From assembly GCF_000633455.1 (NCBI RefSeq), contig NZ_AYMG01000023.1, forward strand, positions 186,001 to 250,000: DNA of 64,000 nt. Reading direction: 5' to 3'. Below, in pieces: positions 52,102 through 62,900 of this stretch (within the stretch, counting starts at the first letter, position 1; every line of letters starts with the position of its first letter). The DNA comes from Pedobacter jeongneungensis. GTDB taxonomy: Bacteria > Bacteroidota > Bacteroidia > Sphingobacteriales > Sphingobacteriaceae. A program made the position numbers and the translations under genes. The notes beneath the pieces are model-generated. The model was not told the origin of the DNA. It did no database searches and worked only from the letters and a program-made list of their open reading frames with translations.

Positions 52102-52842
52102 TTAATTCGCCTTTAATTTTGGCAGATCCTGCAATTTTCTTTCCTGCGGCGATAACTTTTTCCACGCTGCAAAGGCACGTGAAATATAAAAAGCGTAGCG
52201 AAACGGTCTTTCAGCCTTTACAGCCTCAATAGACGGCCTATAAATGATCATAAAATTTTTAAGTTCTTCGCCTTCCAGTTTGGTCAGATCGGTTATGGTC
52301 TTTGGCGTAAAATTTTCGTCGATTTCATCCTGGTACATTTCCTTTTCTTCTAAATCGGCTTCCTTACGCTGCTGTCTTTTATATTTACCATAACCTAAAT
52401 TCAGGTTTAAGCCTCCAACCTTATCGGTCATACGCTTACGGTTTAGGTTACCACCGGTATTAAGCAGAGTATATTTTTCTGCCAGGGGATCTTTAGCATC
52501 GGTTACCTGGCTGTTCATGCGCACCGCTGTAATATCGACATCTTTTAGACTGTTCGATTTTACGGGAAGATATATAGTCCTGTTTAAGAGATTGGTTAAA
52601 TAAAGCGTATCGCTATGGTATCCTACAGCAGAAAACTCAATCAGATCGCCAATGTTGGCTGCGATGGTATATTTACCTTCTCTGTTGGTACTGGTAGATT
52701 TTTTACTGTTCAGGTTTCTGATGGAAACACCAGGCAGTGAGAGTGTTTTTTTCGAATAATCGAAAACTGTACCCGTAGTTACCGTTTGTGCAAAAACGCC
52801 CATAGGTAAGGCAAGCAATAGAAAAATGATCAGTTTGTACAT
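52102..52842 (-). CDS. Exported protein with carboxypeptidase regulatory-like domain
   Basis: From ATG 52842 the product has 246 residues, with signal peptide MYKLIIFLLLALPMGVFAQ. Residues about 22-95 form a CarboxypepD_reg-like domain (GTVFDYSKKTLSLPGVSIRN, then EGKYTIAANIGDLIEFSAVGY), as found at the N-terminus of SusC proteins, but no barrel follows. The rest is charged and helical (KRQQRKEADLEEKEMYQDE; KLSPQERKLQDLPKLKAN). Many Bacteroidota have such stand-alone proteins without known function. It is transcribed alone. Confidence 0.8.
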   Translation of the reverse strand: MYKLIIFLLLALPMGVFAQTVTTGTVFDYSKKTLSLPGVSIRNLNSKKSTSTNREGKYTIAANIGDLIEFSAVGYHSDTLYLTNLLNRTIYLPVKSNSLKDVDITAVRMNSQVTDAKDPLAEKYTLLNTGGNLNRKRMTDKVGGLNLNLGYGKYKRQQRKEADLEEKEMYQDEIDENFTPKTITDLTKLEGEELKNFMIIYRPSIEAVKAERPFRYAFYISRAFAAWKKLSPQERKLQDLPKLKAN

Positions 52843-52910
52843 ACTCAAAAGTAACTTAGTTCGACATTTAAAATCTGCATTTAACAAACTTTAACATTAG
52901 AACAAATGAA

Positions 52911-53258
52911 TTAGGCTAGTGTTTTTAAATAATTGTCATCGTCAAATCCAATTAATATGGCTTTGTTATTTTGTTCAATAATCGGGCGTTTTATGGCACT
53001 CGTATTTTCTTTTAAATAAGCAACTGCCAATGCTTGATTATCGATTTTGGCCTGCTCCTCCTTAGTCAGTTTTTTCCAGGTTAAACCTTTTCGGTTCAGA
53101 ACGGTTTCCCAGCCAAAAGTATTACACCATTCATTTAATTTTTCTTCGGTTATGCCCTTTTTCTTAAAATCGTGAAATTCGAAATCTACCTGATGTGCTT
53201 TTAACCAATCGAGCGATTTTTTAACTGTATTGCAATTTGGAATTCCGTAAACGGTCAT
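52911..53258 (-). CDS. ArsC/Spx family protein (YffB-like)
   Basis: The open frame extends upstream, but the family start MTVYGIPNCNTVKKSLDWLK begins at ATG 53258 (115 residues). It has a thioredoxin-like fold with a single N-terminal Cys (Cys9, in PNCNTV, no CxxC), the pattern of the YffB branch of the ArsC/Spx family, and KRPIIEQNNKAILIGFDDDN near the end. The role is unclear: arsenate reductase is unlikely because no ars genes are near. The gene lies next to the 152-bp repeat array. Confidence 0.88.
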   Translation of the reverse strand: MTVYGIPNCNTVKKSLDWLKAHQVDFEFHDFKKKGITEEKLNEWCNTFGWETVLNRKGLTWKKLTKEEQAKIDNQALAVAYLKENTSAIKRPIIEQNNKAILIGFDDDNYLKTLA

Positions 53259-53370
53259 ATTGAGTTGTAATAATGTAAGATGGAAAATGTATAATAGATG
53301 ATGGAGAAACCAATCCCAGCAATCCATTTCAAAGATAGTAAAATTGTTTATCCGTGGTGTTGGATATTAC

Positions 53371-53820
53371 ATTAGTGGTGTCAGATATTTCTATCTGACA
53401 CAAGGTTGAATTATTAACTTGTTATTGATTTTGCGAACAGTCAGATGGTAACATCAGACTGCACGATTATGAAATTGCTTACCTGATCTTAAAATCCTGC
53501 AATCCTATAAATCCTGATCATCATTAGTGGTGTCAGATATTCCTATCTGACACAAGGTTGAATTATTAACTTGTTATTGATTTTGCGAACAGTCAGATGG
53601 TAACATCAGATTGCACGATTATGAAATTGCTTACCTGATCTTAAAGTCCTGCAATCCTATAAATCCTGATCATCATTAGTGGTGTCAGATATTCCTATCT
53701 GACACAAGGTTGAATTATTAACTTGTTATTGATTTTGCGAACAGTCAGATGGTAACATCAGATTGCACGATTATGAAATTGCTTACCTGATCTTAAAATC
53801 CTGCAATCCTATAAATCCTA
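53371..53820. repeat. Three tandem copies of a 152-bp repeat
   Basis: ATTAGTGGTGTCAGATAT begins units at 53371, 53523 and 53675, exactly 152 bp apart. The copies differ at only a few bases (for example AGACTGC against AGATTGC). Each unit has a perfect hairpin GTGTCAGATA/TATCTGACAC, and a second pair of words around CAGTCAGATGG and ACATCAGA. There is no open frame and no unique spacer, so it is not CRISPR. The array ends about 90 bp upstream of the histidine kinase start codon. Confidence 0.9.
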
Positions 53821-53827
53821 TTCGTTC

Positions 53828-53858
53828 GTCACATTTTTTGCACCATCTGTCACATTTT
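53828..53858 (+). promoter_or_regulatory. Direct repeats GTCACATTTT, candidate LytTR regulator site
   Basis: GTCACATTTT occurs at 53828 and again at 53849, 21 bp apart (two helix turns). LytTR-type regulators bind pairs of direct repeats with about this spacing. TCTCTTTG, a weak -7-like element, lies about 15 bp downstream, before the kinase start codon. Confidence 0.45.
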
Positions 53859-53909
53859 AAATATTCTAGCCGATTCTCTTTGTAAAATTGTATCATTAAT
53901 TAAAACAAA

Positions 53910-55448
53910 ATGGAAATTCTTTCAGGTAATTCATCTGCCATCAAATCTAAAAACATCAACCAGCTTGAGTTTTGGATCTCTACTACCTTATTCATCCTTG
54001 CTTTGATCAGCATTTGCACACAAACTACTTATGGCGGTGGCGGTTCGTATCGTTTTTCGGAAAATGTGGTCGATTACAGCATCGTAACTAATTTCTTCCT
54101 TCCTGAAATATTTAAGATCAGTATCATTTACTTCAGTTTTTTGCTTTTCAATTTTGTTTCAATGCCACAGCTGGCAAAAGGCCGTAATGTTACGATGAAT
54201 CTGATCATGACCATTGCCGTTACCGCGTTTTCTATAATTGGATGGATGATAGCCAATACCTATTCGGAAGCTTATCGTCTGGTGGAATATGATGATATGG
54301 ACCGCGGTTACGACATATTTTTTGGGGAAGCTTTTACCTATATATTTTTCATCTACCTGCTTTTTAACGCTTACGCCTATTTTAACGAGCGTGGCATGGA
54401 GCTTTTTAATAGAATTCATTTTTTAAAGAGTTATAATAAAAATATTGTTTCAGAGATATTTGTGAGTACAAAAATCTGGCTGATTACGCTTATGATCTTC
54501 ACTGCAGTACTTTCTGTGAAGATAGATTATGAGTTATTGGTAATCTGGAGTATTGTGCCACCGGTAAATATTTTTACCGCCTTCTGTGCCATTTATTATA
54601 TCATTCCAAACCTCAGAAAGGATTTTAAAGGCTTTGGTCGGTATTTTTGGGGCAATGTTGGCATAACCATTATTATCTCACTCCTTCTCTTGATTGTCCT
54701 TATTCCTTTCATGCGCAATGGCGCAGTTGTGCCAATTACGCTAATTTTAAATGCAATATGTTTAATCTGCATCACCACACCATCAGCCTGGTATGTTTAC
54801 AAACATAAATTTGAAAAACTGAGCGAAATCCAAATGCTGAAAACAGAGCTGGGCAAATCGGATGCGAATCTGAATTTCTTAAAATCGCAGATCAATCCAC
54901 ACTTTTTGTTTAATGCTTTAAATACCTTGTTTGGAACGGCTTTACAGGAAAATGCAGAAAGAACGGGTGAAGGCATACAGAAACTGGGCGATATGATGCG
55001 TTTTATGCTCCATGAGAATACCCAGGACAAAATTTCATTAACTCGCGAAGTAGAATACCTGAACAATTATATCGATTTACAAAAGCTGCGTACTTCGCGC
55101 TCTGCCGATATCAGGATTGACACCCATATTGAAGAACAATTAAACAATTTGCAGATTACGCCAATGCTATTAATCCCCTTTATCGAAAATGCATTTAAAC
55201 ACGGGATTAGTTTGCAACAGCCATCGTATATTAAAATTACGTTACAAACTAAAGAAAAGACTTTATATTTCGACGTGAGTAACAGCATTTACATCAAAGC
55301 AGATAACGATCCCGAAAAATTGAAAAGCGGTATCGGACTCGAAAATGTTAAGCAACGTTTATCATTGCTTTACTACGGAAAACATGAACTGATTATCCGC
55401 GAGAGTGCAAATGAGTTTTTTGTTCATTTAACTTTGCAGTTGGATTAG
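53910..55448 (+). CDS. LytS/YehU-type sensor histidine kinase
   Basis: The 512-residue protein has an N-terminal membrane domain of roughly eight hydrophobic segments (about 25-290), then the His_kinase domain with QINPHFLFNALNTLFG, where His331 is the phosphorylated residue, and an ATPase domain with PMLLIPFIENAFKHGI and GIGLENVKQRL. This is the LytS/AlgZ class that works with LytTR regulators; the regulator gene follows at 55691, after a 240-bp gap with a dispersed repeat. The signal is unknown. Confidence 0.93.
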   Translation: MEILSGNSSAIKSKNINQLEFWISTTLFILALISICTQTTYGGGGSYRFSENVVDYSIVTNFFLPEIFKISIIYFSFLLFNFVSMPQLAKGRNVTMNLIMTIAVTAFSIIGWMIANTYSEAYRLVEYDDMDRGYDIFFGEAFTYIFFIYLLFNAYAYFNERGMELFNRIHFLKSYNKNIVSEIFVSTKIWLITLMIFTAVLSVKIDYELLVIWSIVPPVNIFTAFCAIYYIIPNLRKDFKGFGRYFWGNVGITIIISLLLLIVLIPFMRNGAVVPITLILNAICLICITTPSAWYVYKHKFEKLSEIQMLKTELGKSDANLNFLKSQINPHFLFNALNTLFGTALQENAERTGEGIQKLGDMMRFMLHENTQDKISLTREVEYLNNYIDLQKLRTSRSADIRIDTHIEEQLNNLQITPMLLIPFIENAFKHGISLQQPSYIKITLQTKEKTLYFDVSNSIYIKADNDPEKLKSGIGLENVKQRLSLLYYGKHELIIRESANEFFVHLTLQLD

Positions 55449-55537
55449 AGACGTACTTTTCTAATAGCAGCTAAATGAGCACAATACGAAGACGATTTGT
55501 TGTTAAAAATTCTTATTATTGAATTTAAATAGATGCC

Positions 55538-55665
55538 TGTCATCCTGAATGCAATGAAGGATCTTTTAACGATGAAAACTGGTTTGAAATTACAGCAAAC
55601 CAAGAAGCAAACGTCGTTACATTAGTGCCAGTCGGCTGGAGATGCTTCCTTCGTCAGCATGACAG
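55538..55665. repeat. Dispersed inverted-repeat element between kinase and regulator
   Basis: Left end TGTCATCCTGAATGCAATGAAGG and right end CCTTCGTCAGCATGACAG (arms in order) are imperfect inverted repeats of each other and match the ends of the element at 1864-2006. It separates the kinase and regulator genes, which usually lie next to each other. Confidence 0.6.
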
Positions 55666-55690
55666 AAAAAATAAATAGAACAAATAAAAA

Positions 55691-56365
55691 ATGATTGCCA
55701 TTGCTATAGATGATGAACCGATTGCACTTGATATTATAAAATCGCATGCCTCAAAAGTTCCGTTTGTAGAATTGCAGGAAACTTTTACCGATGCCTTTGC
55801 GGCCATCAGTTATCTTCAGCATAACAAGGTTGACCTGATTTTTCTGGATATCAAAATGCCTGACATTAGCGGCATTGATTTTTTAAAGAGTTTAAGTAAA
55901 CCGCCCATGGTTATTTTTACCACAGCCTATACCGAACATGCGGTACAAAGTTTTGAACTTGATGCTGTTGATTATTTGTTAAAACCTTTTTCACTTTCGC
56001 GTTTTTTGAAGGCCTGCAATAAAGCACAGGAACTCTTTAACCTGCGTGGCCAGAAACTGGAAGCAAAAACGGAATACATTTTTGTAAAAGATGGTTATGA
56101 ACAAATTAAAGTTGAATTAGACGAAATCTGCTATGTGGAAGCCTCGGGAAATTACACCCAAATCCAGCTTAAGGATAAATTATTAAGCTCGCGCATCACC
56201 ATAAATGACCTGGCTGAATTGTTGCCAAAAACAGATTTTATCCGCTGCCACCGGGCTTTTATTGTGGCCAAAAACAAAGTATCCAAATTTGACCGCAGCC
56301 AAATTTGGATAGGAGATAAAATTATACCCATTGGAGCCACTTATGGTGGAATACAACTTACTTAA
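55691..56365 (+). CDS. LytTR family response regulator
   Basis: The 224-residue protein has a receiver domain with acidic Asp7/Asp8, phosphorylation site Asp53 (VDLIFLDIKMPDISG), TTAY and the Lys in LLKPF, and a C-terminal LytTR DNA-binding domain from about 130 (DEICYVEASGNYTQIQLKDK; FIRCHRAFIVAKNKVSKFDR). It should bind direct repeats at target promoters, possibly its own kinase gene (see 53828). It is full length and near the cognate kinase. Confidence 0.95.
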   Translation: MIAIAIDDEPIALDIIKSHASKVPFVELQETFTDAFAAISYLQHNKVDLIFLDIKMPDISGIDFLKSLSKPPMVIFTTAYTEHAVQSFELDAVDYLLKPFSLSRFLKACNKAQELFNLRGQKLEAKTEYIFVKDGYEQIKVELDEICYVEASGNYTQIQLKDKLLSSRITINDLAELLPKTDFIRCHRAFIVAKNKVSKFDRSQIWIGDKIIPIGATYGGIQLT

Positions 56366-56985
56366 TGCTATTTAAACCTAGCAGGTTTTCGAAATCTGCG
56401 GGGTATGGAACAGTGATATGAAATGCAGAACCATGGTTAAATAAACCTGATAGTAGCGTAAAACCCGTAGGTGAGGCACAAACCAAGTGAAGCGGAGCAG
56501 GGGGCAGATAGCATGATGTATAGGGATAATTTCTAACACGGTCGTCATTCTCGCGGATGCGGGAATCTTAATGCACTTACTATTTTCTTGTCCTTCGCGC
56601 AGTCTTGCCTCGGCTCACCGCCGCCGAGGGGCTCTTTCTTTTGGCTTGGCCCAAAAGAAACAAAAACCCAAGGCTTGCATCCTTTCTTATAAAAACCTAT
56701 GGAAATCTTAATTGCGGCAGCATCGAGGCTCTTACCCTTGCTTATCTCAACGTTCCCGCTTTGATCCTGCCTTAGGTTGTGGGGTTATGATGGGGAGGTG
56801 CAAAGATTTCCGTGCTTTTTCCGGCGAAAATCTGCCAGGCCGGATAGCAGGACTGTTACAAGCCAAGTATGCAGAACCCTGCTTTTACAAAAAAATATTG
56901 ACCACCTAAGTCACCTGAGTGCATTTAAGTAATATGTAGATTTAAACCTCACTGGTTTTAAAAACCTGCGAGGTTTGTAACCCAT
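56366..56985. other. 620-bp gap with repeats, no gene
   Basis: Contains an arm GTCATTCTCGCGGATGCGGG (about 56535-56555), the hairpin CCTCGGC (56608-56614)/GCCGAGG (56623-56629), and the hairpin TTTCTTTTGG (56635-56644)/CCAAAAGAAA (56651-56660). The latter has the same layout as the GGTACTTTGG hairpin at 48918. A frame at 56712-56909 lies in this repeat and is not supported as a gene. Confidence 0.55.
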
Positions 56986-59900
56986 TTATTTTACACTTAC
57001 CCTTATCCCTGCAGAATGTGTGGTAAACTCTGGCGCATACATGCTTTGCAAACTGGTAATCCCGTTCGAAAAATTCCCTGCATGCGTAACCCTTAATGGA
57101 TATTCGAACACATAAGTTCCTTTTGGCATGTAACTGATAAAGAAATTGGTTGAAGCATCTTTAGTACTTTCATAATAACCCAAACCATCCTGATATTTAT
57201 ATTGGGAGATCACATTTACGGGTTCGAAACCTGATGAACGCATATCTTTCAAATGGAGATATTCCATATCTCTATCGCAGTAAATTTCGATACGTACCTT
57301 CAATAAATCGCCCGGAGCCAAAACATTGCTGGTAGTAAGCGGTGTTAACACGTCACCTTTATTGCTGGCTTTCTGGAGGAATAATTGCTTTTTGATTTTG
57401 ATCCCGGTATTGGCTGATGTAATTTTATCCAATTGCTCAAAATATTGCCAGTATAGTGCGCCCCATGCTATGGTTTGGTTATTGTTTTTAACCTCTACCC
57501 TGCCCATTTCGGGTTTTACATTTACACCTGCAATGCTTATTTTCTGATAACCGGTTCCGGTCTCCTTTGTAGCATTGGGTTGTTGCAATTCCGCCAATTT
57601 CTGACCGCCAATGGTGATCTCAGGTTCATTACTTTCGGCTAGTAAATCAGTTCCTCTCATTAATAAGGCATAACAGGCAGCTGTAGTAGCTTTAGTGATT
57701 TTCCAATCGTTGGTTTGTTTATTTTTGAGCAACCAGATTTTCATTTCCTCTACCGCTTTGGTATCATTGGCTACTTCATCAAAAGCTTCAATCAATAAAG
57801 CTTGTGTTTCAACCGGGCTTTGGTACCACCACCAGCCAGCTTTATTGGTGGCCCAGTACATGCCCAATTCTTCATTTTGTTGCGCGGTTTGACTTAACAG
57901 CGTAATGATCTTTTTCGCCTCTACATTATTGCCGTTTCTGTTGAGCACCAATGCTGTTTGCGCCAACTGATAGGTATCGAAGGTTTTCCAGCTGGATGCC
58001 AGTTTTTTGAGGTAAAAATCTTTGGCCTTCACAAAATCGGCACTGGTATTTTTTTGATCGGTATAACTTCTGGCAAACAGGTAATGCAGCGGCAAATAAG
58101 CAAAATATTTTCCTTTCACTTCATTTTTATAATCTTGTACCAATGCTGCATCCAGATAAATAATTGCTTTATTGAGCATGGCATTAAATTTAGGATAAGC
58201 CTTTTCATCAACCATTTTCAGTTTTTTTAACTGGCCCATGCCCAAAACAATGTGTTGGGTAATGTACCTATCTTCGCGCATGCCACTAAACCATGGGAAT
58301 GCACCGTTATTAAACTGCATTTTTTCTAACTTCTCAAAATTGGCTTTTAACTCATAAGTCATTCTGTTTAAGTCGAAAAGTGTAGCCAAACGTTTTTTAC
58401 GTTCACTCTCATGATCTGCATTGCGTACCCAGGGAGTTTCTTCTAATAAAATCGATTTCAATTCCTGGTTTTTCTCCAGGTTAGATAACAATGCTTCGCC
58501 ATTATTGGTGTTTTTCCATTGCTCAAAAACAGTTTTAATTTTTGGCGATGAATTAATAATTCCCGTTGCAAAACTATTGGCATAAAAGCGGCTAAAAGTT
58601 TGCTCGGCACACTCGTACGGATATTCCATTAAGTAAGGCAGGGCCTGCACCGCATACCAAACCGGGTTTGAAGTAAATTCGAAAGTCAAACCCTGGTTAC
58701 GCATGGTTTTGGAACTGCCCGATTTTTCGAGTTTTTCGAAATCGAATGTTTTGGTGGTGTTGCCACGCACATTTATCGGCATACTTTCGGTTATCAACAT
58801 GGCATTTGCTAAAACCGGAATGGTATTTTCTTCACCATCACTAAATTTGCCACTTTGGGCCAGAACTTTATAGGTAATGGCACTAATGCCTGATGGGATA
58901 ATTACTGTCCATTTTAAAACAGTATTACCCTCATCACCCACTTCAAAAGTTTTTTCTGATTTATCATTTGTACCAAAAACCTGGACCGGTTTTCCTGTTA
59001 AAGCATCAGTAAGTTGTAAACTAGCATTACCTGTAAGTTTTTTACCTGCCAGGTTATTGAGTTTGGCGCTTAATAAAATGGTATCTCCTTCTCTGAAAAA
59101 ACGAGGCGCATTAATGGCAATGGCCAATTGTTTTTGCGTAACCAGCTCCTTGGTGATGGATGCTGTTCTTAAATCTTTGGTATGTGCAAAACCCATCATT
59201 TTATAGCGGGTTAAACTTTGCGGTATGGTAAATTCGATTAAGATCTCGCCTTTGGCATCAGTTAATAACTGCGGATAAAAAAATGCAAGTTCGTTAAAGT
59301 TGGTGCGAGGGGTTACGTTTAAGTTTTTAAGCGGTTCAATTTCCTGACGTAGCGTTGTTGACTTATCTTCAGCTGCTATTGGAAAGACCATCGCCTCGGC
59401 AGATCTACTGCCATAAATCGCTTCTGCGGCTAAGCCAGGAGTCTTCGCTTTTAAAGCAGATCCCCTAACCTGCATTACTGCTCCTGTTAAATTTTCCTTT
59501 TTTTGCACGCCATAACCCGTCACAACTACCTCGTTTAAAGCTGTACCATCTTCTTTCAGTGTTACATCAACCCGTTTTTTACTGCCTATTTTTATAGCAT
59601 AGTTTTTAAATCCGATAAAAGAAAAATTCAGTGTCTCCCCCGCTTTGGCATCAATGGTATAAATACCAAAAACATTAGTGGTGGTTACCATTTTACCTAC
59701 GCGAACCTGTACACCCGGCAATATTTCGCCCTGAGTATCGAACACCACCCCATAAATTAGTTTACCATTTTCCAGCTCCGCCAGTTTTTTTAATGCTTCC
59801 GCAGATATGCCTTTTCGTTTAGCCCTTTGTAAATTGCTGATATAGTTCCGGTAACCAGAGTTGTATCCGCCATAATAGTTATAACCAAACAGATTAAGGT

Positions 59901-62900
59901 TTTCGTAGCCCCGCGTAATCACGCTATAGTTTTTATCCTGTCTTAAAAACCATAGATAACCTGGGTTGGCTACATTGTTTACATTGAAATTCCAGTTATA
60001 AAAACCATAATTAAAACTGGTTTGCAGATTGGTATTCCAGTTCATTTGCTTAAGGTTGTCCAAACTTGCATCGTAAAGTGTGGCCACCATTTCGGCCATT
60101 TGTTTTTCTCCCTTGTTATTACTGATCTTTAGTTTCCAGCTTTCCTTTTCGCCGGGCTGTAATTTATCTCGAAAGGTTAAAAAGCGGATGTTCAATTCTT
60201 TCTGTGGATCTGCAATTGTAACCTGTTGGATGGAGTTGTAAATGGTACCTCGATGCACCATGGTAAACTGCACAGCAAAACCAGCTTCATAATTGGCTTT
60301 TGGTTGTATTTTAACAATGGTTTGTTTTGGCGATAAATTGATCCACACTTTTTCGGCTATGCTATCCCGATAATAAACTTCGTAATAGGCCTTACTGTTT
60401 TCTGCCAATCCTGCCAAACGGAATACAGCGCTTTCGTTTGGTTTGATCACAGTAACTTCTGGCGTAATCCATTCGATGTTTGATTGTATTACCGCAGGTA
60501 CTGCATGATAAATCACCAGGTATTTATCTGTTTTAACGGTATCATTTTGTCCATTTACAGCCGTTAAGCTGATTTTATAATAACCTGGCTTAAGGTCTTT
60601 CTGACTAAAACTTAAATTTCCACGACCGTTTTTCGCACTAAGGTTTTGCTTAAACTCTACTGATTTTACCGGCCATTTGGCTACTTCGAGTTCATTGTTA
60701 TAGTCATCATCAGGAAAGTTTTTAATAAAATCTTCCTTGCTCATGGCATAATTTTCGGCATAAAAAAGGCTTTTGTTCATCAGCCTTGATGGCGCCTGCA
60801 ATAAACTCCACTCTGCTTTAACGTCAGCCTTAATGGCTTCATTATTTAAATTGGTTACCGAAAAGGAGATACTATCTGTTTTATTGCTCAAATAAACAAC
60901 TTGCTCTGCACTGATATTAAGTGTTATATCCTTTTTCCCTACATTTATGCTAGTCGTTTTCGAACGGGTTTCGCCATTTAAATCGGTTATATCAGCTATA
61001 ATTTCGTAGCTATAATTTGCCCTGGTATCTGTAACGTTTGCAAAAAAAGTAATCTCGAATTTACCACCTTCTTTGGTGCTCGTTTTGCCAATGGCTACCT
61101 GTTTTCTTTCAGCATACATTCTTGAGCCATAAATAACACTCCGCTGCTCGTAGCTGAGCCTGTAATCATCCATCACTCTGCGGAAAACTTTATAATTTAC
61201 CTTCGCGTTGCTCACCGAATAGCCGGAAAAAGAACTGGCCTTACCCTCTACTTTAATGCTATCATTCAGTTTATAATGTTTGTTGGCTTTATCAAAAACC
61301 ACTTCGAAAGTTGGCCGTTTATATTCCTCAACCTGTACGGCAATACGACCATTTTCGGTTTCGATTTCCATCTGACCATTTAATATGCCCATTGGAATGG
61401 TAAACGAACCTTGAAACGTGCCATAATCGTTGCTCATTAATTTCGTTGTGGTAATCTCTTTTCCATTGGCATCGTTAAAAGAAACTTCAAGTGCTTTATT
61501 TACTTCAATTTTATTTTTTCCATTCAGGATTTCCAAACACAACCCTTTATAATAAATGGTTTGTCCCGGGCGGTAAATCGGTCTATCAGTAAATAAAATT
61601 ATACGTTCATCTTCCTCATCCCGGTAGCTATTATAGTTGTTGATATTGATCTGTAATTCATCTTTACCAAGCTTTAACAATGCGGCACTCATGCCAGCCT
61701 GGGTTTCGGTTGTACTGGCATAACCATTCCCATCGGTAGTTAACAATTCACCATCAATATATTTACGGGTATTGTAATCATATCTCCGTTGTCTGATTGT
61801 TACGTTTTTTGAGGGCGCACCATTATTCAGCTGACTAACAAAATATTCGTGTTTATCAATATTGCTCCTATTAATAACCGCCATGGCCGTAACCTTAAAA
61901 CTGATGTTACTATAAACGGTATCGTTCTGCTTGCGGTTAATGGTCTGCACAATTAAAGTATAACTGCCAAAAGGCAATGCGTCAATTTTATCAACTAAAG
62001 TGTGGATTTGAAAATCGTTGGTCTTCGGAACAGCTATCACCCACTGCCTAACAGTTTTATTTTTTCTTAAAAAAGCTAAAAAATCGGTCTTATTGTTAAA
62101 CTGTTCATAGTCATTTTTAAATTCGGGCGAATGGTACAATCTCAACTGTACGGTATCTGTATTTTTGTAGGATAGATATAATTGGCTTGGTTGATCGGGC
62201 TGTGCGAATTCTTTTACCTTAACCGATAAACTACTGCTTTTAATCTCTTCAATTAAATTTTTGGCATTCTCTGCCCCAATGCTTTTAGGGAAAGCATCAA
62301 TCGCTTTTTCGGCCAAAGCAACTGCCGTAATCAGGTTTTGTTTATTGGTATCAACCGGTAATTGTGCATTTTTATGCATAACGGCCTGTTCGTATAAAAT
62401 ATCAGCAAAAACTTCGGTTTCTTTACTTTGCTCCGCCAACTGACTTAAAGCGTTATAATATAATTCTTGTCTGTCGCCGGTAAAATGCTGTTGCACAAAT
62501 TTTAACCTTTTTAAATCCACATCTGCCAGTGCTGAAGTATTACTGTTGCCCTGATGAAATCTGATCAGGTTTTTAAACAGCTGCAAAGCCTGTGCTTTAA
62601 ATGAAGTGCTATCGGCCGATATGGTAATGTTTAAAAATACCTGTCTGTCACCAAACCAATCAGCATTGCTCATGTCGATTAATTCATCATCATATTGTGT
62701 AAGGCCTAGTTGTGTATTGTTAAAAACATCGAGGGCACGGTGGGCCAGCAGGTCGTATAAAGTAGGTCTAAAGCTTCTGTATTTTTTATCCCCGGCTAAA
62801 ACCGCATCTAAAGTATCTACTTTCGTCTGTTGTAAAATCTGGCTCTCTTTTAACGATAACAAGTAATATTTTACCGTTTCATCATTTAATTTTTTAATGT

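Noticed and set aside
53371..53820. Possible CRISPR array
   Set aside because: Units are 152 bp, almost identical and directly adjoining, without unique spacers or cas genes.
56712..56909. Open frame of 65 codons on the plus strand
   Set aside because: Located in degenerate repeat DNA between two real genes, without a promoter or family features.
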